Positions 1 through 7,894 of a DNA stretch of 64,000 nt are shown piece by piece. The position numbers were made by a program, and so were the translations under genes. Position 1 is the first letter of the stretch; the number at the start of each line of letters is the position of its first letter. This DNA comes from an uncultured Oscillospiraceae bacterium (GTDB lineage: Bacteria; Bacillota; Clostridia; Oscillospirales; Oscillospiraceae), in the NCBI GenBank assembly GCA_944385365.1, contig CALWWW010000009.1, forward strand, positions 1 through 64,000, read 5' to 3'. The notes under the pieces were generated by a model, which worked only from the letters and a program-made list of their open reading frames with translations, was not told the DNA's origin and searched no databases.

Positions 1-70
1 GTGTCTGGAGGGCACACGTGGGCTCGTCCGATGTGGCTAGGTCGACCGCGCCCGCGTCATGCGGTGTATC
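1..70. other. Sequence left of the first CRISPR repeat
   Basis: These 70 bases are GC-rich, contain no copy of the repeat and no convincing ORF. They occupy the place where a leader, or a spacer plus another repeat, would be expected. Real type I-C leaders are usually AT-rich, so this may be a long or aberrant spacer, or the ragged end of an assembly inside the array. Confidence 0.4.
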
Positions 71-503
71 GTCGCCCCTCACGCAGGGGCGCGAATTGAA
101 ATATGTCCAGAGCAGCGGCGCATTGCTGCGCCGTGCCCGTCGCCCCTCACGCAGGGGCGCGAATTGAAATAACAAAGTTATTGCACAACCACAAAATATC
201 TGCGTCGCCCCTCACGCAGGGGCGCGAATTGAAATTATATAATAAAACATACGTTTGGTTTTGTCTATACCCGTCGCCCCTCACGCAGGGGCGCGAATTG
301 AAATATTTTTCAGGATGCAAAAACACATCCTTTTCCAAGTCGCCCCTCACGCAGGGGCGCGAATTGAAATAAGCGGGACCGCGCTGTGGCAGCATGGGAC
401 AAGCTGTCGCCCCTTACGCAGGGGCGCAAATTAAAATAGGGACAATCCAGACCAGCCGGGGCGGGTTATTAGTCGTCCCTCTCGCAGAGGTTGAGAAGTA
501 AAA
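71..503 (+). CRISPR. CRISPR array, type I-C-like repeat, distal end with decayed repeats
   Basis: A 32-base repeat starting GTCGCCCCTC and ending GAATTGAAAT begins at 71, 139, 204, 273 and 339 in exact copies. A copy at 406 differs at three positions and a strongly decayed one lies at 472. The six spacers are 36, 33, 37, 34, 35 and 34 bases. The repeat has a GCCCCT/AGGGGC stem and the ATTGAAA-type 3' handle of type I-C systems, which implies transcription on the plus strand. Decay at 406 and 472 marks the leader-distal end. No cas gene is in the window; they would have to lie to the left or elsewhere. Confidence 0.96.
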
Positions 504-510
504 AGTGTAG

Positions 511-550
511 GCCCCCAGAACTGCATATCAGTAGTTCTGGGGGCTGTTTT
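511..550. terminator. Bidirectional rho-independent terminator
   Basis: A 12-bp perfect stem (511-522 with 533-544, arm GCCCCCAGAACT) has a 10-base loop. TGTTTT follows on the plus strand and CTTTTT follows on the minus strand after a short gap. It separates the CRISPR array from the AbrB-like gene and could stop transcription of both. Confidence 0.75.
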
Positions 551-568
551 GATTTGAAGATAGATGGC

Positions 569-742
569 TTACCAGCCCCGGCGCTTTGCCAGATCCAGCA
601 GGCCAAAAGAAAATCGCTCTGACTGTGTCCATGTAGTCTGTGACGGGTCACCCTCCCGAATATGCAGCGTCCGGCGAATTTCCTTGGGGATGACGACGCG
701 GCCCAGATCGTCAATCCGGCGCACAATTCCAGTTGCTTTCAT
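569..742 (-). CDS. Short AbrB/SpoVT-type DNA-binding protein with truncated or altered C-terminus
   Basis: The 57-aa product begins with the AbrB/SpoVT swapped-hairpin DNA-binding motif; residues 1-33 read MKATGIVRRIDDLGRVVIPK followed by EIRRTLHIREGDP. In family members GDP is normally followed by an LEIF/VEIY-type strand and a GEVIxKKY segment. Here residues 34-57 are unrelated (ending LAKRRGW) and the protein stops. A GGAGG site lies 9 bases before the ATG, so it can be translated. It is either a decayed spoVT-like gene or a minimal antitoxin-like regulator; no toxin gene is adjacent. It is shorter than the usual 60-90 aa. Confidence 0.7.
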   Translation of the reverse strand: MKATGIVRRIDDLGRVVIPKEIRRTLHIREGDPSQTTWTQSERFSFGLLDLAKRRGW

Positions 743-1023
743 ATTTTACCAAACCTCCAACAAAGCTACTCCATGATATTCGGTAAAACAAGGATAAATC
801 TGATCGAATTTCGTTGAAATTGAAACAATTACCGAATGCTCTGTTAGTATAGGCAGAGATTTGAAAAATATGCAGACGCAAGAAGACCAGTATACAGCCG
901 TTATAAAACTGGTGTGCTGGATAGCTGCAAATTGATAGACACAGGGAGTGACGCTACTCATGCAGCGCCACTCCCTGTATTGATTTTCTTGATATGGTTT
1001 CAATAAAGCTGAAAACCGGTTCC
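743..1023. other. Intergenic region with one long hairpin
   Basis: No ORF is convincing here. The only clear structure is an inverted repeat at 941-978 (arm ACAGGGAGTG) with an inner CGCT/AGCG stem. It lies downstream of dhaL on the minus strand but lacks a T-tract, so it may be a weak terminator or a 3'-stabilising hairpin. Confidence 0.45.
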
Positions 1024-1671
1024 TCACTCCGCCTGAATGGCGTTCTGCATACCTTGCAGCATAATCAGACCAGCCACAGCGCCTTGATCGGCGATGCCAA
1101 TGGCTTTCGCGGCAAAGACGGCGGCTTTGCCAAAAACAGGCGTCATGGATTTGGTGGCCTCGACGCCTTCCACGGCACCCTCCACCGCTGCCTGCATAAC
1201 CGCTTGCAGCGTTGCTGCCGGGTCTGCGGCAATCAAGGCTGCCGCGCGGTCCGCTGCGGCTCCCACTGCGTCCAAAATGGTGCGGTTGCCGCGCCGGCAT
1301 TTGCCGCGGTTGGCAATGCCGTCGGCAAATGCAGTCAAATAGCGGGAGAGGGCGGCGCCATCTATGGAGGAACAGCCCTTGAGGGCCTTGCCGCCAGCCA
1401 TGATGCCGGAGGACATCAGGGTACCCATAGTGGACGGGACCACGCTGGCCATTTTCATACCGGCTTTCATCAATGTTTTGCCCACGTCTCCAGCTTCGGT
1501 GTTGTCCCGAATCAGCTGGGGCAGGGCACCGTACCCCTTGCTCATGGTAAGGCCCAGGTCACCGTCTCCCATATTGGCGTCCATTTCACACAGCTCGTCT
1601 TTTTTCTCGGCAAAGAGTGCTGCCACATGCTCAAACAGCTGGGGCAGGGTTTCACAGGTGATTACAGTCAT
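1024..1671 (-). CDS. dhaL: Dihydroxyacetone kinase subunit L-like protein (DhaL)
   Basis: This 215-aa protein is the nucleotide-binding subunit of a two-part dihydroxyacetone-type kinase. Residues 31-40 read DANMGDGDLG and supply the three aspartates (31, 36, 38) that hold two Mg2+ ions and ADP/ATP in DhaL. A TILDAV segment follows in the expected place. The start was chosen at the ATG preceded by GGAGG; an upstream in-frame extension lacks a site. It lies 22 bases after dhaK and is surely co-transcribed. No DhaM phosphotransferase partner is visible, so the phosphate donor (PTS or ATP) cannot be told. The substrate may be DHA or another short ketose. Confidence 0.9.
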   Translation of the reverse strand: MTVITCETLPQLFEHVAALFAEKKDELCEMDANMGDGDLGLTMSKGYGALPQLIRDNTEAGDVGKTLMKAGMKMASVVPSTMGTLMSSGIMAGGKALKGCSSIDGAALSRYLTAFADGIANRGKCRRGNRTILDAVGAAADRAAALIAADPAATLQAVMQAAVEGAVEGVEATKSMTPVFGKAAVFAAKAIGIADQGAVAGLIMLQGMQNAIQAE

Positions 1672-1693
1672 GATTCTGCCTCCTTCACTGGCG

Positions 1694-2689
1694 TTATGCC
1701 TGGGTGATAAACGGTGTCTTGACGGGCAGATCAATCTGCGCTTTCATCTCGTCGTCCACCATGCGGCAAATGGAGATGGATGCGCCTGCCATTTCCATGG
1801 AGGTGGCGTATTCGCCCACAAAGGACCGGTAAATCTTCACGCCCTTGGCTTCCAGTTCCTTGCGGACCGAATTATACAGGATGTACAGCTCCTCAATGGA
1901 GGTCGCGCCCAGACCGTTGATCAACAGGCAAATTTCCTCCCCGGCGCTGAGGGGCATATCACCCAGCAGGGTTTCCAGGGACTCTTTGGCCAGTTCATCG
2001 GCGGTCTTGATGGGGCCATTCCAAATACCGGGCTCTCCATGAATGCCCATGCCCATGGCCATCTCGTTTTCTCCCAAGGTGAAATTGGCGTGGCCCACCT
2101 CGGGGATGATACAGGGCGTCAGGGCAAAACCAACGGTACGGGTATTGTCCTTGGCTTTTTGCGCCGCGGCCAGAACTTCGTCCAGCGTGCCCATCTGGGC
2201 GGCCTTGGCGCCTGCGCACTTGTACATAAAGAAGATACCGGCCACGCCGCGGCGGGTGTCCGGGTTGGCGTTGGAGTTGACATCATCGGCACCGACGATG
2301 GAACGGGTCTCAATATCGTCCATCTCCAGCATCTCGGCGGCCATATCAAAGTTCATGATATCACCGGTGTAATTGCCGTAAAGGTACAGAATACCAGCTC
2401 CGGCTTCCACTTCTTTCGACACATTGTAAATCTGCTCGGCAGAGGGAGACTGGAACACACCGCCAACGCCGCAGCCATCCAGCAGGCCCTCGCCCACATA
2501 GCCCAGGAACAGGGGCAGGTGACCGGTGCCGCCGCCGGTGACGATGGCAACCTTTCCGTCCTTTTTCTTTGCGGTGCAATAACAGCGCAGATCATCGTTG
2601 ACATACTTGACCTGGTCGCTGTGGGCAGCATAGATGCCCTGGAGCATCTCGTCTACATAGGCTTCGGGCGCATTGATGATTTTTTTCAT
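1694..2689 (-). CDS. dhaK: Dihydroxyacetone kinase subunit K-like protein (DhaK)
   Basis: The 331-aa product matches DhaK, which binds its ketose covalently through a histidine as a hemiaminal and receives phosphate from DhaL. GGGTGHLP (about 52-59), GNYTGDIMNF (about 105-114) and GIHGEPG with His217 are all present; the histidine aligns with the substrate-binding His218 of E. coli DhaK. An AAAGGAG site precedes the ATG. It leads the dhaK-dhaL operon, transcribed away from the fucU-like gene and importer. In this context it may phosphorylate dihydroxyacetone or a related product of the neighbouring pathway. Confidence 0.92.
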   Translation of the reverse strand: MKKIINAPEAYVDEMLQGIYAAHSDQVKYVNDDLRCYCTAKKKDGKVAIVTGGGTGHLPLFLGYVGEGLLDGCGVGGVFQSPSAEQIYNVSKEVEAGAGILYLYGNYTGDIMNFDMAAEMLEMDDIETRSIVGADDVNSNANPDTRRGVAGIFFMYKCAGAKAAQMGTLDEVLAAAQKAKDNTRTVGFALTPCIIPEVGHANFTLGENEMAMGMGIHGEPGIWNGPIKTADELAKESLETLLGDMPLSAGEEICLLINGLGATSIEELYILYNSVRKELEAKGVKIYRSFVGEYATSMEMAGASISICRMVDDEMKAQIDLPVKTPFITQA

Positions 2690-2757
2690 GAGACTCTCTC
2701 CTTTTGGTTGGCAAATGGGGTGGCCGCTGCGATGGCATAGACCGGCTCGATGATTGT

Positions 2758-2786
2758 ATCATAGGCTCGTCGCAAAAAAATGTCAA
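2758..2786 (-). promoter_or_regulatory. Sigma-A promoter of dhaK-dhaL
   Basis: On the minus strand TTGACA (2781-2786) is followed by exactly 17 bases and TATGAT (2758-2763). Transcription would start near 2751, giving a leader of about 60 bases to the dhaK ATG. Confidence 0.8.
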
Positions 2787-2858
2787 GAAAAAGCAAAGAA
2801 ACAGGCATAGAAAATCCGTGCCGCAAATAGGGCAAAGTAGCTAATTTTGAAATAGAAT

Positions 2859-2928
2859 CCCACAAATACAATCACAAAATGCACAAAAATTGTGGGTATT
2901 TACAAATTATAGGCAAGGGAATTGTGGG
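2859..2928. promoter_or_regulatory. Candidate operator: three CCCACAA/TTGTGGG half-sites
   Basis: CCCACAA at 2859-2865 is inverted relative to TTGTGGG at 2890-2896 and again at 2922-2928. The spacings are 31 and 32 bases, close to three helical turns. AAATACAA at 2864-2871 overlaps the first site and recurs at the promoters near 3636 and 7835. The sites sit between the divergent dhaK and fucU-like genes. The nearby DeoR-family protein is the natural candidate to bind them; this is inferred. Confidence 0.5.
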
Positions 2929-3016
2929 CATTGCATATTGTCAAGGGGGGAAGGAACATGGTACCCTGTTGGAAGAAACACAAAAAAACGGACATTTTGG
3001 AAGGAGTGGTCTGATC

Positions 3017-3451
3017 ATGTTAAAAGGGATTCCCGATTGTATTTCCCCCGAACTGCTGAAGGTGCTGCACGAAATGGGGCATGGTGACCGGCTGGTCATC
3101 GGCGACGCAAACTTTCCGGCGGCTTCCTGCGCCGGATCGCATTCCCTGATTCGCTGCGACGGCGTTGATGCCACCACCATGCTGGATGCCATTTTGCAGC
3201 TGTTCCCACTGGACGAGGTGGAGCACCCGGTACTCATCATGGACAAACAGCCGTGCCACGCCAACATGGAGACGCCGGTATGGGACGAGTTTAAGGCCAT
3301 TGTGGCCAAACATGATCCGCGGGGCGCGTCCGCCTGCGGCATGATCGAACGTTTTGACTTTTACGAAGAGGCCCGCCGGGCCTACGCCGTGGTGGCGACG
3401 ACGGAAAAGAGCTTCTATTCCTGCCTCATTCTGCAAAAGGGGTGTCTGTAA
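3017..3451 (+). CDS. fucU: RbsD/FucU-family sugar mutarotase
   Basis: The 144-aa product fits the FucU/RbsD fold, which interconverts sugar anomers so that a kinase or isomerase receives the right form. The N-terminus MLKGIPDCISPELLKVLHEM, then GHGD (21-24) and DANFP (30-34), are the family signature with the conserved histidine at 22. The start has GGAAGGAG about 8 bases upstream; a longer in-frame extension to 2879 is not family-like. It precedes the importer and is probably part of the same uptake and salvage system. Similarity is to L-fucose mutarotase, but the neighbours point to a 5-modified ribose. Confidence 0.9.
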   Translation: MLKGIPDCISPELLKVLHEMGHGDRLVIGDANFPAASCAGSHSLIRCDGVDATTMLDAILQLFPLDEVEHPVLIMDKQPCHANMETPVWDEFKAIVAKHDPRGASACGMIERFDFYEEARRAYAVVATTEKSFYSCLILQKGCL

Positions 3452-3632
3452 GGACAGTGTGCATGTCCGGTTTTTTTGATATTCGTCAGAAAAACAAAGA
3501 AAAAGAGAAAAGAAAAAATCGGATTTTATATAGAATGGGATTAAATGCACAAAATACTGTCTTTAATTTGGGAGATAAACAGCATAATTACTAAATAGTG
3601 TTTTGGTATTTTGGCTATTTATCTGAATAACA

Positions 3633-3673
3633 AAAAAATACAACATATTCGTTTACAAACCCACAGGACTGTG
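3633..3673 (+). promoter_or_regulatory. Shared cis-element upstream of the importer operon
   Basis: AAAAAATACAACAT (3633-3646) and AGGACTGTG (3665-3673) recur with nearly the same spacing before the mtnK-like gene (7832-7845 and 7863-7871). CCCACA at 3660-3665 echoes the half-sites at 2859-2928. A poor -10-like TATTTA lies at 3616-3621. The repeated pair probably marks a regulator site common to both operons. Confidence 0.5.
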
Positions 3674-3737
3674 CTAGATTGAAGACATCACAGGAGAACA
3701 GAGCACTGTTTTTCGGAAAACGCGTAAGGAGGATATT

Positions 3738-4937
3738 ATGAAAAAGGTTCTTGCATTCCTGATGGCCGTTGCGATGGTGTTTGGTACAGCAGCCTGTGCC
3801 AGCCCCGCCGGTAACGAAACCGCCGGCAACGGCACGACCAACACGACCACCACCCCCGAAACCGGCGAAGGCGATGCCGCACCTGCCGATGTGGATTCCC
3901 CCGTGGCCGGTAAGAAAGTCGCCTACATCATGCAGATGGCACCTTCCGACATCTTCCAGATGTGGTCTGAGTATGCCAAGAAGACAGCGGAAGGGCTGGG
4001 CATGCAGTACGATGTGTTCTTCTGCGACGGTTCCGATACCAAGTGGCAGGACACGGTTTCCCAGTGCGCCGCCAGCGGCTACGACGGACTGCTGCTGAGC
4101 CACGGCGGCCAGAACTACGCGTATACCTTCCTCACCGATCTGCTGAAGGACTATCCCGAACTGAAGATTGTCACCTTCGATACCCCCTTCAAGGACAGCA
4201 ACGGCGAGGTCCAGACCATCGACGGTGTGACCCAGTTCTTCCAGCAGGACGCCCAGTTTGCCGAGCTGCTTCTGGACTATGTCTGCAACGAGCTGTACCC
4301 CGACAAGGTGGCGGCCGGCGAGCCGGTCAACATCCTGAAGGTTTGGGTCGGCCCCAACTTCAACTCTCCCTTTGACCGCCGCCAGGTGGGCTATGAGAAG
4401 TACGAGAACGACGGCCTTATCAAGACTGTGGAGACCATCGGCCCCTCCGACTACAACAACGCCGAAGCATCCATGACCGACGTCACCACCTCCACCCTGG
4501 CCAAGTACGACGAGGGCGAAATCGACGCCATCTGGTGCTGCTATGACCTGTACGCCAGCGGCGTGTATACGGCGCTGACCCAGGGCAACTACGATATCCC
4601 CATGGTCACCGTCGATATCTGCAACGCCGACATCGACAAGATGGCCCAGGAAGGCTCTCCCTGGAAGGCCTGCGCCACCACCAACTGGTACTATAACGGT
4701 GAGTTCGGTATGCGCGTGCTGGCTCTGGAGATGGCAGATGAGTATGACAAGATCATCGACCCCATGACCGGCGAGGCCAGCAACTGGCTGGAGCTGCCCA
4801 CCAATGTCGTGACCCAGGATATGGTTGCGGGCGGCGGCATCAACGTCACCAACCTGGACACCGTGGCCGGTGAAAACTACAGCGACCGTTCCTACATGCC
4901 CACCACCGACTGGATGGCGGAGCTGCTGGGCGACTGA
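3738..4937 (+). CDS. Sugar ABC transporter substrate-binding lipoprotein (RbsB-like)
   Basis: This 399-aa protein has a lipoprotein signal (MKKVLAFLMAVAMVFGTAAC, cysteine 20) and a Thr/Pro/Gly-rich linker to about residue 50. A type 1 periplasmic-binding-protein fold follows, starting KKVAYIMQMAPSDIFQMWSE. It would be tethered outside the membrane and deliver a monosaccharide to the permease. TAAGGAGG precedes the ATG. The ATPase and permease genes follow in order, as in rbs/xyl-type systems. Substrate cannot be read from sequence; the downstream MtnK/MtnA/aldolase set suggests 5-deoxyribose, 5-methylthioribose or a similar pentose. Confidence 0.92.
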   Translation: MKKVLAFLMAVAMVFGTAACASPAGNETAGNGTTNTTTTPETGEGDAAPADVDSPVAGKKVAYIMQMAPSDIFQMWSEYAKKTAEGLGMQYDVFFCDGSDTKWQDTVSQCAASGYDGLLLSHGGQNYAYTFLTDLLKDYPELKIVTFDTPFKDSNGEVQTIDGVTQFFQQDAQFAELLLDYVCNELYPDKVAAGEPVNILKVWVGPNFNSPFDRRQVGYEKYENDGLIKTVETIGPSDYNNAEASMTDVTTSTLAKYDEGEIDAIWCCYDLYASGVYTALTQGNYDIPMVTVDICNADIDKMAQEGSPWKACATTNWYYNGEFGMRVLALEMADEYDKIIDPMTGEASNWLELPTNVVTQDMVAGGGINVTNLDTVAGENYSDRSYMPTTDWMAELLGD

Positions 4938-4973
4938 ACCACGGCTTTAGCGTACAAACGATTCTGAATCCCG

Positions 4974-5004
4974 GGGGGCATCGGGGAAATTCCCCGATGC
5001 CCCC
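4974..5004 (+). terminator. Strong intercistronic hairpin
   Basis: GGGGGCATCGGGG (4974-4986) pairs perfectly with 4991-5003 around a short AAAT loop. No T-tract follows, so it is more likely a partial terminator or an RNA-stabilising hairpin. That would give more binding protein than ATPase and permease, a common arrangement in importer operons. Confidence 0.6.
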
Positions 5005-5136
5005 TATATCAAATTGTCACTATACATGGGGTTCCGGGTTCTCCGGCGGAGAAAAGCGGCGCAGGCCGCCGCCCGGCCAAACGCCGTTTTTTTGGGCCAA
5101 AGAACAACCGGACCCAGAAGGGAAATGAGGGAATCT

Positions 5137-6666
5137 ATGGATAAGATCACATTAGGAACGAAAAATGTCTCCATTGAATTTCCTGGTGTCAAGGCTCTGT
5201 CCAATGTGGATTTTGAGTTGGAGACCGGGAAGATTCACGCGGTCATGGGCGCCAACGGCGCCGGTAAATCCACATTGATGAAGGTCCTGGCCGGTGCAAA
5301 CCCCACCTATACGGGCGACGTGCTGTACAACGGCAAGGTGGTGGAAATCCGCAAGCCTGCCGACGCCAAGGCCCTGGGCATTCAGATTGTCTACCAGGAG
5401 GTGGATATGGCCCTGATTCCGTCCCTGTCGGTGGCGGAAAACGTCATGTTCAATCATCTGGTCATGAACATGGGCAAAAAGCAGATGGTCAACTGGGCCT
5501 ATATCCGCAAGGAGGCCCAGGCGGTGCTGGAACGGCTGAACATTCAGCTGGATGTAAATGCTCTGGTGGGCAGCCTGTCTCTGGCACAAAAACAGATGGT
5601 GCTGATTGCCCGTGCCATCCAGAGTTCCTGCAATTTCCTGATTCTCGACGAGCCGACGGCTCCCCTGAGCGACACGGAAACCACGGAACTGTTCCGGCTG
5701 TGCAAGCATCTGATTGCCACGGAAAACCTGTCCATTACCTTTATCTCCCACCGCATTCATGAGGTATTGCAGATCTGCGACTCCTACACGGTTATGCGCA
5801 ACGGTGAAATTGTCGACAACTGCCCCATTACGCCGGAGACCACTTCCAAGGAAATCGTGGATAAGATGCTGGGCCGCTCCTTTGAGTCCAGCTTCCCGGC
5901 CCGCCATGCTACCATCGGCGAGAAATCCCTGGTGGTGGAACATCTCACCGAGCGGGACCACAAGATTCAGGATGTGTCCTTCTACGTCCGCAAGGGCGAA
6001 GTGGTGGGCATTGCCGGACTGGTGGGTGCAGGCAAAAGCGAACTGTGCAAGACGCTGTTCGGCGCGCTGAAAAAATCCAGCGGTACCATCACCCTCAACG
6101 GCAAGGAGTTGAAAATCCGCAATCCCTCCGACGCGGTACGCAACCGGCTGGCGCTGGTACCGGAGGAACGGCGGAAGGAGGGCGTACTGGTCCATGAGAC
6201 AGTGGACTTCAATCTGTCCGCTGCCTGTCTCGGCAAGTTCTGCAAGCTGTCCTTTGTGAACCGTGCCAAGACAGCGGCCAACGCCAACCACTTTGTCGAG
6301 TCCCTGGGCATCAAGACGCCGTCCATTTTCCAGCTGGTTCGGAACCTGTCCGGCGGCAACCAGCAGAAGGTGGTCATCGGCAAATGGCTGTCGGCGGACT
6401 GCGACGTGTACATCTTTGATGAACCCACCAAGGGCGTCGACGTGGGCGCCAAGGCGGAGATCTTCAAACTCATCAACGCCATCGCCGAGGCGGGCAACTG
6501 CGTGATCTACGCCTCCTGCGAAAATACGGAAATCCTGTCGGTCACCGACCGCACCTACGTCATGTTTGACGGAAAGATCATGGCAGAGCTGGAGACAGCC
6601 AAAACGTCAGAAGATGAGATTATGCACTATGCGGTCGGCGGCACCGAGGCCTATGTGGCCGGTTAA
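5137..6666 (+). CDS. Sugar ABC transporter ATPase, two ABC domains (RbsA/XylG-like)
   Basis: The 509-aa product has two fused ABC modules. The first has Walker A GANGAGKST (38-46), a signature-like LSLAQ and Walker B LILDEPTAPLS. The second has the degenerate GLVGAGKSE loop typical of RbsA second domains, LSGGNQQKV and YIFDEPTKGVDVG. It would power the importer from the cytoplasmic face. The ATG at 5137 follows GAGGGA; an in-frame extension to 5014 is Arg/Ala-rich and not family-like. It lies between the binding-protein and permease genes. Confidence 0.94.
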   Translation: MDKITLGTKNVSIEFPGVKALSNVDFELETGKIHAVMGANGAGKSTLMKVLAGANPTYTGDVLYNGKVVEIRKPADAKALGIQIVYQEVDMALIPSLSVAENVMFNHLVMNMGKKQMVNWAYIRKEAQAVLERLNIQLDVNALVGSLSLAQKQMVLIARAIQSSCNFLILDEPTAPLSDTETTELFRLCKHLIATENLSITFISHRIHEVLQICDSYTVMRNGEIVDNCPITPETTSKEIVDKMLGRSFESSFPARHATIGEKSLVVEHLTERDHKIQDVSFYVRKGEVVGIAGLVGAGKSELCKTLFGALKKSSGTITLNGKELKIRNPSDAVRNRLALVPEERRKEGVLVHETVDFNLSAACLGKFCKLSFVNRAKTAANANHFVESLGIKTPSIFQLVRNLSGGNQQKVVIGKWLSADCDVYIFDEPTKGVDVGAKAEIFKLINAIAEAGNCVIYASCENTEILSVTDRTYVMFDGKIMAELETAKTSEDEIMHYAVGGTEAYVAG

Positions 6667-6709
6667 ACCTGTCGGCGTGTTGGAAATCATCAAGAGGAGG
6701 ATGTAGTTT

Positions 6710-7696
6710 ATGAATGCATTGACAAAAAAGAAAAGCGCCGGCCGGACGCTGCTGGATTGGGCGGCGGTCATTGTCCTGCTGCTGTCCATCGCCGTGTTCT
6801 CCATCATCCGGGGAGACGCCTTCTTCTCGGTCCGCAACGCGACCAACATTCTGGTGGCCATGTCCATTACCACCATCTTCGCCATTGGCGCGACGGTGAC
6901 CATGGCCCCCGACGGCTTCGATATGTCGGCCTGTACCCTGGCTTCCTTTTCCTCGTACATCTTCGCCAGCAGCTTTTTGTGGTTCGGCCTGCCCCTGTGG
7001 GCCAGCGCACTGGTAACCATTCTGTTCACCATGGTGATGTACCTGTTGACCATGTTCCTGATTCTGGTCTGTAAGATTCCCGACATGCTGGCCACCTGCT
7101 CGCTGATGTTTGTCCATCAGGGCATGGGCCTGTGGTGGACCGGCGGCGGCGCCGTGTCCTCCGGTATGCCCACCCGCTGGGGCACCACCCCCATCCGCGC
7201 CGGCTGGACCGAGGGCTTCCTGGCCATCGGCAAGTCTCCCTGGTGCATCATTATCATGCTCCTGTGCGTACTCTTCGCATTCATCTTCCTCAACTACACC
7301 AAGCATGGCCGCTATCTGTACGCCATGGGCGGCAACAAAATGGCCGCCAAGCTCAGCGGCATCAACGTGAAGAAATACCGCTTTGTGGCCGGTATGGTCA
7401 CGGCAGTGTTCATCGCCGTGGGCGCCATGGTGGTTTGCTCCCGGAACTCCGCTGCGCAGATCACCGGCTGTGACAACTACCTGATGCCCTCCCTGGCCGC
7501 TGTGTTTGTCGGTCGCTCCGTGGGCGGTGCGGAAAAGCCCAACGCATTGGGCACTATGATCGGCGCGGCCCTGGTGGCCGTCCTGGAAAACGGCTTGACC
7601 ATGACCGGCGTGGTCTACTATGTGCTGCCCGCCGTCAAGGGCGCCGTTCTGGCTCTGGCGCTGATCGCCGCCTACGCCACCAAGAAAGAGGATTGA
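6710..7696 (+). CDS. Sugar ABC transporter permease (RbsC-like)
   Basis: The 328-aa product has many hydrophobic segments in the pattern of the ribose/xylose-type BPD_transp_2 permeases. The first runs from about residue 17 and the C-terminal ones end before the KKED tail. The cytoplasmic loop HGRYLYAMGGNKMAAKLSGI is the EAA-like region that contacts the ATPase. GAGGAGG lies upstream of the ATG. It closes the importer operon and is followed by a hairpin. Confidence 0.93.
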   Translation: MNALTKKKSAGRTLLDWAAVIVLLLSIAVFSIIRGDAFFSVRNATNILVAMSITTIFAIGATVTMAPDGFDMSACTLASFSSYIFASSFLWFGLPLWASALVTILFTMVMYLLTMFLILVCKIPDMLATCSLMFVHQGMGLWWTGGGAVSSGMPTRWGTTPIRAGWTEGFLAIGKSPWCIIIMLLCVLFAFIFLNYTKHGRYLYAMGGNKMAAKLSGINVKKYRFVAGMVTAVFIAVGAMVVCSRNSAAQITGCDNYLMPSLAAVFVGRSVGGAEKPNALGTMIGAALVAVLENGLTMTGVVYYVLPAVKGAVLALALIAAYATKKED

Positions 7697-7705
7697 TCCC
7701 ACTGT

Positions 7706-7741
7706 GGGGAACCGCCCAGCCACCCGTGGCGGCGGTTCCCC
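7706..7741 (+). terminator. Hairpin after the importer operon
   Basis: GGGGAACCGCC (7706-7716) pairs with 7731-7741. The tail ATTGTATAT is a poor T-tract, so termination may be incomplete before the mtnK promoter at 7791. Confidence 0.55.
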
Positions 7742-7790
7742 ATTGTATATGGTATGATGTTTGAAAATGTCTGAATTATTGTTAAATTCG

Positions 7791-7819
7791 TTGACACGCT
7801 GAAAAATAAACGGTAAAAT
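7791..7819 (+). promoter_or_regulatory. Sigma-A promoter of the mtnK-mtnA operon
   Basis: TTGACA (7791-7796), 17 bases, TAAAAT (7814-7819). The predicted start near 7826 falls just before the repeated element at 7832, a position suited to a repressor. Confidence 0.8.
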
Positions 7820-7831
7820 CAGAGAAAGCAG

Positions 7832-7874
7832 AAAAAATACAACATTATCCACGGCCCTGGGCAGGACTGTGGGA
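7832..7874 (+). promoter_or_regulatory. Shared cis-element / putative operator before mtnK
   Basis: AAAAAATACAACAT (7832-7845) and AGGACTGTG (7863-7871) repeat the pair found at 3633-3673, and TGTGGG (7869-7874) matches the half-sites near 2890. The element lies directly downstream of the predicted start site, as expected for a roadblock-type repressor site. Confidence 0.5.
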
Positions 7875-7894
7875 CCCATGACTGGAGGAACGTA

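Noticed and set aside
103..395. Open frames on both strands across the CRISPR repeats (repeating SPLTQGRELK and NSRPCVRGD)
   Set aside because: They are translations of the repeat units, with no ribosome site; the array explains them.
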